From the NCBI GenBank assembly GCA_019310195.1, contig JAFDET010000041.1, positions 1 through 19,965 on the forward strand: a DNA stretch of 19,965 bases, written 5' to 3'. Position numbers and translations under genes: made by a program. The first letter of the stretch is position 1. The number at the start of each line of letters is the position of its first letter. A model generated the notes under the pieces. The model was not told the origin of the DNA. It was given only the letters and a program-made list of their open reading frames with translations, and did not search any database. Source of the stretch: Deltaproteobacteria bacterium. GTDB lineage: Bacteria; Myxococcota_A; UBA9160; JAFDET01. Positions 14,271-19,965 of the stretch are shown here, one piece after another.

Positions 14271-14988
14271 CGGCTCCTGGGACCGGGATCAGGGCGAGCT
14301 CAGAAGCGAGCCGTAGATCCAGCCGACCCGTCCCGAGTGCGTGCGCACCAGCACCCACTCCCCGTCGCGTGCGCACCAGCACCCACTCCCCGTCGCGCCG
14401 CTCCTGGAAGACGGGAGTCGAGCGTGTCAGCACCCCGAGGATCGTATCGTCGGTGGACGGGCCGGAGCGAAGGTTCACCTGCTCGCTCTTCACGAAGAAG
14501 GCGTTGCCCGTTCGCGCTACCCGCCGCGCCTCGCCCGCAACATCATCGGCGATGCGCTGTGCGCGGGACGCGAAGAAGACGGCGGCGCCCATGCGATTGC
14601 TGTGGATCTGTCGCTCGGACTCTTCCAGCTTGCCCCGGGCATCGTCGCAGTCGGCGCCGCGCCACGGCGCGCGCTCGCACGCACTCTCTACCGCCACGCG
14701 TGCCCCAGCGACCGTGGTGACCGCATCGGCCCGGGTGTGCTCGCCACGCATGCCCGACTCGAGATAGATCATGGCATCCTCGGCCTGGCTCAGGTCCGCG
14801 CGCATGCGGTCCACCTCGCGCTCCAGGTACTCGACGCGCTGGGACTCGGCGCGGCGGTAGATCGCGGCGTCGCCCATGCCCGGGTTCGAGCAGCCGCCGA
14901 AGGCGGCCAGCACCGCCCCGGCCGCCAGGGGGCCAAAGACCCTGAAGAAGCGGGGTGTTCGATGTACCAGCTGCCGCCTCACGTGCAT
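14131..14988 (-). CDS. SH3-domain lipoprotein, C-terminus frameshifted by a 28-bp tandem duplication
   Basis: From ATG 14988 the protein has a hydrophobic signal with GGC (Cys33 the likely lipid site), a coiled coil (YLEREVDRMRADLSQAEDAM, about 54-73), a helical middle and a bacterial SH3 domain (QVNLRSGPSTDDTILGVLTR, about 170-189). The domain proceeds to RDGEWVLVRT, where a 28-bp direct repeat (14341-14368 and 14369-14396) shifts the frame. As written the frame runs on to 14131, antisense over the diguanylate cyclase 3' end, giving 285 aa with an arginine-rich low-complexity tail. With one repeat removed it reads HSGRVGWIYGSLLSSP and stops at 14289, the normal SH3 ending and 223 aa. The ancestral gene is therefore 14289-14988. 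It is divergent from amt. Confidence 0.8.
   Translation of the reverse strand: MHVRRQLVHRTPRFFRVFGPLAAGAVLAAFGGCSNPGMGDAAIYRRAESQRVEYLEREVDRMRADLSQAEDAMIYLESGMRGEHTRADAVTTVAGARVAVESACERAPWRGADCDDARGKLEESERQIHSNRMGAAVFFASRAQRIADDVAGEARRVARTGNAFFVKSEQVNLRSGPSTDDTILGVLTRSTPVFQERRDGEWVLVRTRRGVGAGAHALGTGRLDLRLASELALIPVPGAARRWAPPRPPRSPCPGTWPRTGRDPRRGRAPSRHPGTLPHPRTRSR
14341..14396. repeat. 28-bp perfect tandem duplication
   Basis: Two adjacent identical 28-bp units beginning GTGCGCACCAGCACCCACTC. Period-28 identity extends over 14339-14397. As 28 is not a multiple of 3, the duplication shifts the frame of the SH3 lipoprotein gene. Confidence 0.95.
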
Positions 14989-15055
14989 CCTCGTGTGCTT
15001 GTGTGCGCGTTCCGGCGCGAACTGTGCTGACACGCGCGCACTCTGTGCCGGATTC

Positions 15056-15072
15056 GGCGCACCGCGTGCGCC
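15056..15072. promoter_or_regulatory. Inverted repeat upstream of the amt sigma-54 promoter
   Basis: GGCGCAC-CGC-GTGCGCC is a perfect 7-bp inverted repeat about 31 bp upstream of the -24 element. The GCAC/GTGC half-sites recall NtrC sites, but the spacing is shorter than the NtrC consensus, so any activator binding is a guess. Confidence 0.3.
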
Positions 15073-15102
15073 CGCGAGCCCGGTACGGCCTGCGAACGCG
15101 AC

Positions 15103-15118
15103 TGGCACGCCGGTTGCT
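15103..15118 (+). promoter_or_regulatory. Sigma-54 (RpoN) promoter of amt
   Basis: TGGCACGCCGGTTGCT matches the sigma-54 consensus TGGCAC-N5-TTGCW at every defined base. The GG of the -24 element is at 15104-15105 and the GC of the -12 at 15116-15117. Transcription should start near 15129, about 25 bp before the amt ATG. Nitrogen-regulated control through an NtrC-type activator is the family expectation for amt. Confidence 0.85.
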
Positions 15119-15153
15119 ATGTGAGCGCACGAACGCTCAGTCGGAGGAGAACC

Positions 15154-16521
15154 ATGACTCGCAAGCTCGGTCTGTATGTCGCTGCGGCGGCGCTTCTGAT
15201 GCCGGGGGTGGCCCTGGCGGAGGACGGCGTCTCGCCCGGCGTATTCACCGCCAACAACGTCTGGATGATGCTGTGCGCCGGCCTGGTGTTCATCATGCAC
15301 CTGGGTTTCGCCACCCTGGAGAGCGGGCTCACCCGCGCCAAGAACACGGTCAACATCCTGTTCAAGAACACGTTCATCATCAGCGCGGGTATCCTGACGT
15401 ACGCCGCCATCGGCTTCAGCCTGATGTACCCGGGCGAGTTCAACGGCTGGCTGGGCTGGGCGGGTCTGGGCATCACCACCGATGCGGCGGGCCTGACCAT
15501 CGCCTACGCCGACGGGGGCTACACCTACTGGACCGACTTCCTGTTCCAGGCGATGTTCGCCGCCACCGCCGCGACGATCGTGTCCGGCGCCGTGGCCGAG
15601 CGCATCAAGCTGCCCTCGTTCATGGTCTTCGCAACCATCTTCGTGGCCTTCGTGTACACCATCGCCGGCTCCTGGAAGTGGGGCGGCGGCTGGCTCGACG
15701 GCATGGGCTTCTACGACTTCGCCGGCTCGACGCTGGTGCACTCGGTGGGAGGCTGGGGCGCCCTGGCCGGTGCCTGGCTCCTGGGGCCGCGCCTGGGCAA
15801 GTACGGGAAGGGTCGGATGACCCCGATTCCCGGCAGCAACATGCCGATGGCCGCCGTGGGCGTATTCCTGCTCTGGCTCGGCTGGTTCGGCTTCAACGGC
15901 GGCTCGGTCCTCTCGGCCGACCCGGGGCTGACTTCGCTGGTGCTGGTGACCACGTGCCTGGCCGCGGCCGCAGGCTGCATCACCGCGATGCTGGCGTCGT
16001 GGTTCGTGTCGTCCAAGCCGGACCTGTCCATGTCGCTGAATGGCATCCTGGCGGGACTGGTGGGCATCACGGCCGGCGCCGACGTGGTTACGCCGCTTTC
16101 CGCCGTCGTGATCGGAGTGGTTGCCGGCGTGATCGTGGTCTTCTCGGTGGTCTTCTTCGACAGGATCAAGATCGACGATCCGGTGGGCGCCATCTCGGTG
16201 CACCTCACCTGCGGCATCTGGGGAACGCTGGCCGTGGGCGTCTTCTCCGCCGAGCACTCGATCTTCACCCAGCTGATCGGCGTGGCTGCCTACGGAGTCT
16301 TCGCCTTCGGCTGCGCCATGGGCCTGCTCCTCGTGATCCGCGCAACCATGGGTCTGAGGGTCTCCGAGGAGGAGGAGCTCGAGGGGCTGGACTTCGGCGA
16401 GCACGGCCAGCACGCCTACGACTTCCCGTCGAGCTCCGGTCTGCTGGATGAGCTCACGGCTCCGCGCCCGGTGGGCGGTGTGGCCCGTTCTTCCACCCAG
16501 CTCGCGCACAGCGAAAGCTAG
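15154..16521 (+). CDS. amt: Ammonium transporter, Amt family
   Basis: 455 aa with a signal peptide (about 1-22, ending ALA) and the polytopic Amt fold. The pore twin histidines are His196 (STLVHSVGG) and His350 (ISVHLTCGIWG). The N-terminal signature NNVWMMLCAGLVFIMHLGFATLESG and MTPIPGSNMPMAAVGVFLLWLGWFGFNGGS are typical. The cytosolic tail has GLDFGEHGQHAYD, which in relatives contacts the PII protein GlnK. No glnK or glnB lies next to the gene in this window; downstream is a hairpin and a convergent gene. The ATG at 15154 has a strong Shine-Dalgarno (GGAGGAGA) and sits just below a perfect sigma-54 promoter, so expression under nitrogen limitation is likely. Confidence 0.97.
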   Translation: MTRKLGLYVAAAALLMPGVALAEDGVSPGVFTANNVWMMLCAGLVFIMHLGFATLESGLTRAKNTVNILFKNTFIISAGILTYAAIGFSLMYPGEFNGWLGWAGLGITTDAAGLTIAYADGGYTYWTDFLFQAMFAATAATIVSGAVAERIKLPSFMVFATIFVAFVYTIAGSWKWGGGWLDGMGFYDFAGSTLVHSVGGWGALAGAWLLGPRLGKYGKGRMTPIPGSNMPMAAVGVFLLWLGWFGFNGGSVLSADPGLTSLVLVTTCLAAAAGCITAMLASWFVSSKPDLSMSLNGILAGLVGITAGADVVTPLSAVVIGVVAGVIVVFSVVFFDRIKIDDPVGAISVHLTCGIWGTLAVGVFSAEHSIFTQLIGVAAYGVFAFGCAMGLLLVIRATMGLRVSEEEELEGLDFGEHGQHAYDFPSSSGLLDELTAPRPVGGVARSSTQLAHSES

Positions 16522-16537
16522 AAGCGGGAGAAACGTT

Positions 16538-16568
16538 CCGGAAGGCCGGGGGGCGCACGGCCTTCCGG
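16538..16568. terminator. Hairpin between amt and thioesterase genes
   Basis: CCGGAAGGCCG and CGGCCTTCCGG form a perfect 11-bp stem with a 9-nt G-rich loop, in the 65-bp gap between two convergent genes. There is no clear T-run on either side, so it is a terminator-like or 3'-stabilising hairpin rather than a textbook intrinsic terminator. Confidence 0.6.
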
Positions 16569-16586
16569 CCTTCCCGCGTCGTGGGC

Positions 16587-17411
16587 TCAGCGCGGCGGAG
16601 CGGGGACGCAGTAGAGCTGCGCGCCTCCCGAGGCGAGCAGGCGGCCGTCACGGCTCCAGATGCGGCCGGTGGTGCCCATGAGCCCGCCGGTCGCGACCCG
16701 GCACTCGTGGTCGGCCAGGAGCCACTCCTGCTCGGGGGCCGCGTCGTGGAACCAGGCGTTCACGTCCAGGTTCGGTGCGATGAATTCCTCGTTCGGCTGA
16801 TGGGGCCGGCAGGCAGCCGGCCAGGACAGGGTGTCGATGAGCAGCAGCGCGCGTCCGGCATCGACGAAGGGGTCGTCGAATGTCGCCCTGGGGCGGTAGC
16901 GGAACCACTCCACGTGGACCGGGTCGCGGGGCTGCGGAGGCTCCCGGAAGCGTTCCGGGTGCAGCGGGCGCGTGTCCAGGTTCTGCCAGAAGGGGTAGAC
17001 GGGCCACTCCGGATCGCGCAGCTCGTCCATGGACTGCAGCGTCTCGGGGGCGGGCACGCTGGGCGCTTCGCCAAAGCGGTGCTCCAGGCCGGGGCCCTCC
17101 GCGGCCGTGCGCACCAGCGCCTCCAGCAGCGGCCGTCCTTCCTGCGTCACCGTGACCCGCAGGGACTCGGATCGCTTGCCTCGGCGGATCACCCCCACCG
17201 ATACGTCGACGGCGTCGAAGCGCCCCATCGCCAGGAAGTGGCCGGCGAAGCTGGCCGGCCGGGGAATTGCGGCCTCGGCGCCGGCGGCGCGCAGGGCCAG
17301 GGCCGCCAGGTAGCCGCCATTGGGGCCCCAGATCTCCCAGTCCGGCGAGAGCGAGGCGCGATAGCGACCGCCTCCACCCTCGAGCCGCGTGTCTTCCTGG
17401 AGGTCGCCCAT
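16587..17411 (-). CDS. Acyl-CoA thioesterase family protein (double hotdog)
   Basis: A 274-aa protein with the layout of TesB-like or thioesterase-family double-hotdog proteins. The first hotdog has WGPNGGYLAALALRA, SFAGHFLAMGRFDAVDVSVGVIRRGKRSESLRVTVTQEG; the second has VEWFRYRP, LLLIDTLSWPAA, EEFIAPNLDVNAWFHD and a closing GGLMGTTGRIWSRDGRLLASGGAQLYC. Members hydrolyse acyl-CoA to free acid and CoA, and the N-terminal half often keeps the fold while the C-terminal half carries catalysis. The substrate is unknown. It begins 9 nt after the methyltransferase stop codon on the same strand, so the two are probably co-transcribed, although no functional link between them is obvious. The cytoplasm is the likely location, as there is no signal peptide. 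Confidence 0.88.
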   Translation of the reverse strand: MGDLQEDTRLEGGGGRYRASLSPDWEIWGPNGGYLAALALRAAGAEAAIPRPASFAGHFLAMGRFDAVDVSVGVIRRGKRSESLRVTVTQEGRPLLEALVRTAAEGPGLEHRFGEAPSVPAPETLQSMDELRDPEWPVYPFWQNLDTRPLHPERFREPPQPRDPVHVEWFRYRPRATFDDPFVDAGRALLLIDTLSWPAACRPHQPNEEFIAPNLDVNAWFHDAAPEQEWLLADHECRVATGGLMGTTGRIWSRDGRLLASGGAQLYCVPAPPR

Positions 17412-17420
17412 CGAGGCAGG

Positions 17421-18158
17421 CTAGCCCGGGTCGCCGTCGGGGGCCGCGGCCGGGTCCGGAGTCACGACGACGACCGCTTCGCCGCGGCGCAAGCCGAACC
17501 GCTCCACCTCGGCCGGGTCCAGCTCCTTGATGGACCAGCGGATCCGGTGCACGCGGAAGCCCGCGGCGCGCAGCCGATCGTGGAAGTCGCGCCCGTAGAC
17601 CCGCACGTGATCGGGCTGGCCGAAGCGTCGCCGGCGTTCCGCGGGATCGGTCACGCTGGCGTCCTCGACGGTTCGATCGATGCTGTGCACCGGAGTCTGC
17701 AGGATTCCCCAGCCGCCCGGCGCCAGGACGCGACGCAGCTCGCGCATGGCGCGGCGGTCGTCCGGGATGTGCTCGAGAACGTGGCAGCACAGCACGACGT
17801 CGAAGGACGCATTGGCATGGGGGATGCGCGTCAGGTCCACGCGCTCCATGGCAATGGGCGAGTTCAGATCCGCGCTCAGATAGCGGAGGTTCGGTTGCCG
17901 GGCGAGATGGCGCGCCAGCTGCTCCTCGGGCGCCACGTGCAGCACCCGGTACGGCTTCTGATAGAGCGTGGAGAAGCGCTCCAGGAAGAGCCACAGCAGG
18001 CGATGCCGCTCGAGCGAGCCGCAGCCGGGACAGCGTGCGCCCTCGCGGCGGCGGACGCCGCCCGCGACGAAGCGGCGGAAGCGCCCGCCGCAGCACGGGC
18101 ACTCCACCCGGTCACCGCGATAGCGGATCGCGCTCAGGCGCTGGAGGATCGCCTTCAT
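17421..18158 (-). CDS. Zinc-ribbon class I SAM-dependent methyltransferase
   Basis: A 245-aa protein. Residues 20-46 form a probable zinc ribbon (Cys20, Cys23, Cys43, Cys46 in CPCCGG and CPGCGS). A class I methyltransferase domain follows: RVLHVAPEEQLARHL stands in for motif I, with the usual glycine-rich loop replaced by HVAPE, then YLSADLN as motif II and SFDVVLCCHVLEHIPDD with RVLAPGGWGILQTPV as the methyltransferase 11-type motifs. The substrate is unknown; similar proteins occur near polysaccharide genes, but none are here. The ATG at 18158 is where the homologous part starts; the open frame continues upstream without homology. It is divergent from yhhN with a 33-bp gap and is followed by the thioesterase. 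Confidence 0.88.
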   Translation of the reverse strand: MKAILQRLSAIRYRGDRVECPCCGGRFRRFVAGGVRRREGARCPGCGSLERHRLLWLFLERFSTLYQKPYRVLHVAPEEQLARHLARQPNLRYLSADLNSPIAMERVDLTRIPHANASFDVVLCCHVLEHIPDDRRAMRELRRVLAPGGWGILQTPVHSIDRTVEDASVTDPAERRRRFGQPDHVRVYGRDFHDRLRAAGFRVHRIRWSIKELDPAEVERFGLRRGEAVVVVTPDPAAAPDGDPG

Positions 18159-18168
18159 GGAGGCGCGG

Positions 18169-18174
18169 AATGTA
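18169..18174 (-). promoter_or_regulatory. Putative -10 hexamer of methyltransferase gene
   Basis: Minus-strand TACATT, preceded by TG, lies 10 nt before the ATG, so the expected 5' UTR is only a few nucleotides. It sits 5 bp from the -10-like hexamer of the divergent gene. Confidence 0.3.
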
Positions 18175-18179
18175 CACGG

Positions 18180-18185
18180 TAGACT
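18180..18185 (+). promoter_or_regulatory. Putative -10 hexamer for leaderless yhhN-like gene
   Basis: TAGACT lies exactly 6 nt before the ATG at 18192; there is no Shine-Dalgarno. The spacing is the same as at the LLM and DCC genes. Confidence 0.4.
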
Positions 18186-18191
18186 GCAGCC

Positions 18192-18824
18192 ATGCTTCCG
18201 TGGTTCTTCGTCACCGGCATCGCCCTCGTGGTTCTCCTGATCGCAGAGGCGAAAGGCCTGCGCTGGCTCAAGTGGATCGCCAAGCCCACCGCCTCCACCG
18301 GCTTCCTGGCCGTCGCCCTGACGGCGGGCGCGTTGGACAGCACGTACGGCCGCGTGCTCTTCGTGGCCTTGGCGTTCTGTTGGCTGGGAGACGTTCTCCT
18401 CATCCCCAAGGATCGCAGGATCTTCACGGCGGGGCTGGTGGCGTTCCTGCTGGGGCACGTGGTGCTGATCGGCGCCTTTCCCCTGCACGGCTTCGACGCT
18501 CGCGGTGCGGGCGCGGCGTTGGTGCTGGTGGCCCCCGCTGCCTTCCTGGCACTGCGCTGGCTGACACCGCACCTGTCCTCGGGAATGCGCGCCCCGGTCC
18601 ATGCCTACGTAGCGGCCATCTCGGTCATGGTGCTGGTCGCTGCCGGTGCAACGCTCGGCGGTGCCGGCGCCGTGGTGCTGATCGGCGCCGTCTGCTTCTT
18701 CGTATCGGACCTGGCCGTCGCGCGTGAGCGGTTCGTCGTGTCCGCCTTCTCGAACCGGGCCTGGGGCCTGCCCCTCTACTACGCGGCCACCCTGCTGCTG
18801 GCCACGACGGCCGCCGGGGTCTAG
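18192..18824 (+). CDS. YhhN-family integral membrane protein (lysoplasmalogenase family)
   Basis: A 210-aa, very hydrophobic protein with about seven to eight membrane helices. Family features are KPTASTGFLAVAL after the first helix, CWLGDVLLIP with the conserved Asp, LGHVVLIGAF, and FFVSDLAVARERF followed by NRAWGLPLYYAATLLL. Animal members (TMEM86) hydrolyse the vinyl-ether bond of lysoplasmalogens; bacterial YhhN members are mostly untested. The ATG at 18192 opens directly into the first helix and has a TANNNT hexamer 6 nt upstream. The aminotransferase gene follows closely on the same strand, so the two are likely co-transcribed. Confidence 0.9.
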   Translation: MLPWFFVTGIALVVLLIAEAKGLRWLKWIAKPTASTGFLAVALTAGALDSTYGRVLFVALAFCWLGDVLLIPKDRRIFTAGLVAFLLGHVVLIGAFPLHGFDARGAGAALVLVAPAAFLALRWLTPHLSSGMRAPVHAYVAAISVMVLVAAGATLGGAGAVVLIGAVCFFVSDLAVARERFVVSAFSNRAWGLPLYYAATLLLATTAAGV

Positions 18825-18865
18825 CGGTGCCGCGCCCGCCGCACCCGGCTGCCGCGGCGGCCGCC

Positions 18866-19965
18866 ATGCCCGACGCCGTGTTCTCGCCGGTCGCCCACCG
18901 CCTGGCCGAGGTCCGGGGTCCGGTGTTCCCGCTGCACGTGGGCGACACCTGGATGGAGCCGTTCCAGGGCGCGCAGATGGAGAGCCTGGCGACCTCCGAC
19001 CATCCGGGCATTCACCGCTACTGCGCCACCCAGGGCATCCCGCCGCTGCTCGACGCGATCGTCGACAAGGTGCGGACGCGCAACGGGCTGGCCTGCGAGC
19101 GCGAGTCGCTCCTCGTCTGCGGAGGCGCCACGGCAGGACTGGCGGCGACCATCGGGGCCCTGGCCGATCCGGGCGACGAGATCCTGATCCTGGCGCCGTT
19201 CTGGCCGCTGATCCGCGGCATCAGCCAGGCGCTGCGCGCGCGCCCGGTGGAGGTGCCCTTCTTCGATCGCGTGGACTCGGCCGAGGCCGCCGTTGAGGCC
19301 GTTCGCGAACACCTCAGCGAGCGCAGCGTGGCGCTCTACTTCTCCACACCCAGCAATCCCACCGGCCGCGTGCTGCCCGAATCCTGGCTGGCGGCCCTCG
19401 CGGAGCTGGCTCGCGAGGCCAACCTCTGGATCTTCTCCGACGAGGTGTACGAGGACTACGTCTATCGCGGCGAGCACGTTTCCATGGCAAGGCTGGCCCC
19501 GGAGCGGACCATCAGCGTGTTCTCGTTCTCGAAGGCCTACGGCATGGCGGGAAACCGCGTCGGCTACCTGGTCGGTCCTCGGGACGTCATCGGGCAGGCG
19601 CACAAGATCGGCGTGCACACCGTCTACCACGCACCGACCGCGGGCCAGTGGGCCGCCCTGGAGGCGCTGCGCGGCGGAGCCGAATGGGTGCGCGAGGCGC
19701 GCGACGTCTACCGGATCGCGGGCGCGGATGCCGCGCGCACCCTGGGCCTGGCCGAGCCGGAGGGCTCCATGTTCCTGTTCGCGCCCGTTGCCGACGTGCT
19801 GGACGCGCGCGGCATGCAGGGCCTGCTGGAGGATTGTCTGGAGGACGGGGTGCTGGTCGCTCCGGGGGCATCCAGCGGCGGCGCCTACGCCGACTGGATC
19901 CGACTCTGCTACAGCTCCGCGCCCCCGGACGCGGTGGCCGAGGGCGTGCGCCGGCTGGCGCGCCG
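18866..19965 (+). CDS. Class I/II PLP-dependent aminotransferase, partial (runs off right edge)
   Basis: The frame is open from here to the end of the window (366 codons), without a stop. It is a fold-type I aminotransferase: PVFPLHVGDTWMEPF at the start, IHRYCATQGIPPLLDAI, LVCGGATAGLAATIGAL (PLP phosphate region), YFSTPSNPTGRVLPESW, IFSDEVYEDYVYRG (the Asp that contacts the PLP ring nitrogen), and SVFSFSKAYGMAGNRVGYLVG with the Schiff-base lysine. IRLCYSS at the right end is the substrate-carboxylate arginine region. It is close to the aspartate/aromatic aminotransferase group; the amino acid used is not clear. A GTG at 18827 would add 13 residues of Pro/Ala-rich sequence just after the yhhN stop; I prefer the ATG. 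Only the last few dozen residues are missing. Confidence 0.92.
   Translation, partial: MPDAVFSPVAHRLAEVRGPVFPLHVGDTWMEPFQGAQMESLATSDHPGIHRYCATQGIPPLLDAIVDKVRTRNGLACERESLLVCGGATAGLAATIGALADPGDEILILAPFWPLIRGISQALRARPVEVPFFDRVDSAEAAVEAVREHLSERSVALYFSTPSNPTGRVLPESWLAALAELAREANLWIFSDEVYEDYVYRGEHVSMARLAPERTISVFSFSKAYGMAGNRVGYLVGPRDVIGQAHKIGVHTVYHAPTAGQWAALEALRGGAEWVREARDVYRIAGADAARTLGLAEPEGSMFLFAPVADVLDARGMQGLLEDCLEDGVLVAPGASSGGAYADWIRLCYSSAPPDAVAEGVRRLAR

Noticed and set aside
15000..16451. Second plus-strand open frame over amt
   Set aside because: It is a shadow frame rich in Arg/Gly/His; the amt frame has all family motifs, a Shine-Dalgarno and a sigma-54 promoter.
1..19965. Search for a defence, toxin-antitoxin, secondary-metabolite or mobile-element system
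   Set aside because: No nuclease, integrase, transposase, toxin pair, NRPS/PKS or similar module was recognised on either strand; the genes are individually known families without a joint system.

Overview
The window is high-GC DNA, densely packed with genes and strongly GC-biased at third codon positions. The gene content is that of a metabolically versatile environmental Gram-negative bacterium: lipoproteins, CoA-ester and alicyclic-acid metabolism, an LLM-class flavin oxidoreductase, a sensor histidine kinase, a cache-HAMP-GGDEF protein and a sigma-54 promoter. I would guess the former deltaproteobacteria (Myxococcota, Desulfobacterota or Binatota type), but nothing in the sequence fixes the taxon. 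I see no phage, integrase, transposase, CRISPR array, tRNA or rRNA. No gene-free stretch exceeds 300 bases. The longest spacers are about 170-190 bases, at 3536-3707, 12332-12521 and 14989-15153.

Layout. Positions 1-3075, minus strand, hold an apparent operon transcribed leftward: a DUF4336 protein, a ChaC-type gamma-glutamylcyclotransferase overlapping it, a BadH-like dehydrogenase, a BadI-like ring-opening hydrolase and a DUF547 lipoprotein cut by the window edge. A DCC-family thioredoxin-fold gene diverges at 3128. Positions 3545-3707 hold the first copy of an inverted, REP-like repeat. Next, on the minus strand, come an amidase, a serine acetyltransferase with a small leader ORF, and a creatininase-family hydrolase. 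From 7062 a secreted AlkP-superfamily enzyme runs on the plus strand and ends at the second REP-like copy (8658-8784). A PP2C phosphatase (minus) and an LLM oxidoreductase (plus) diverge at about 9640. The LLM gene meets a membrane histidine kinase tail to tail, and their stop codons overlap. The kinase diverges from a diguanylate cyclase. An SH3 lipoprotein gene, frameshifted by a 28-bp tandem duplication, follows on the minus strand. It diverges from the ammonium transporter amt, which has a textbook sigma-54 promoter. After a hairpin come a thioesterase and a zinc-ribbon methyltransferase (minus), then YhhN and a class I/II aminotransferase that runs off the right edge (plus).

How the parts fit. 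BadH plus BadI would carry out the last two steps from 2-hydroxycyclohexane-carboxyl-CoA to pimeloyl-CoA. The other genes form no obvious single pathway; the window reads as chromosomal backbone with several short transcription units. No new defence or biosynthetic system is evident. The observations most worth a second look are the two-copy inverted repeat family at convergent gene ends, the 28-bp duplication that breaks an SH3 domain, a recurring TANNNT hexamer 5-6 nt before start codons of genes without a Shine-Dalgarno (leaderless transcripts), and a 36-codon ORF just upstream of the serine acetyltransferase.
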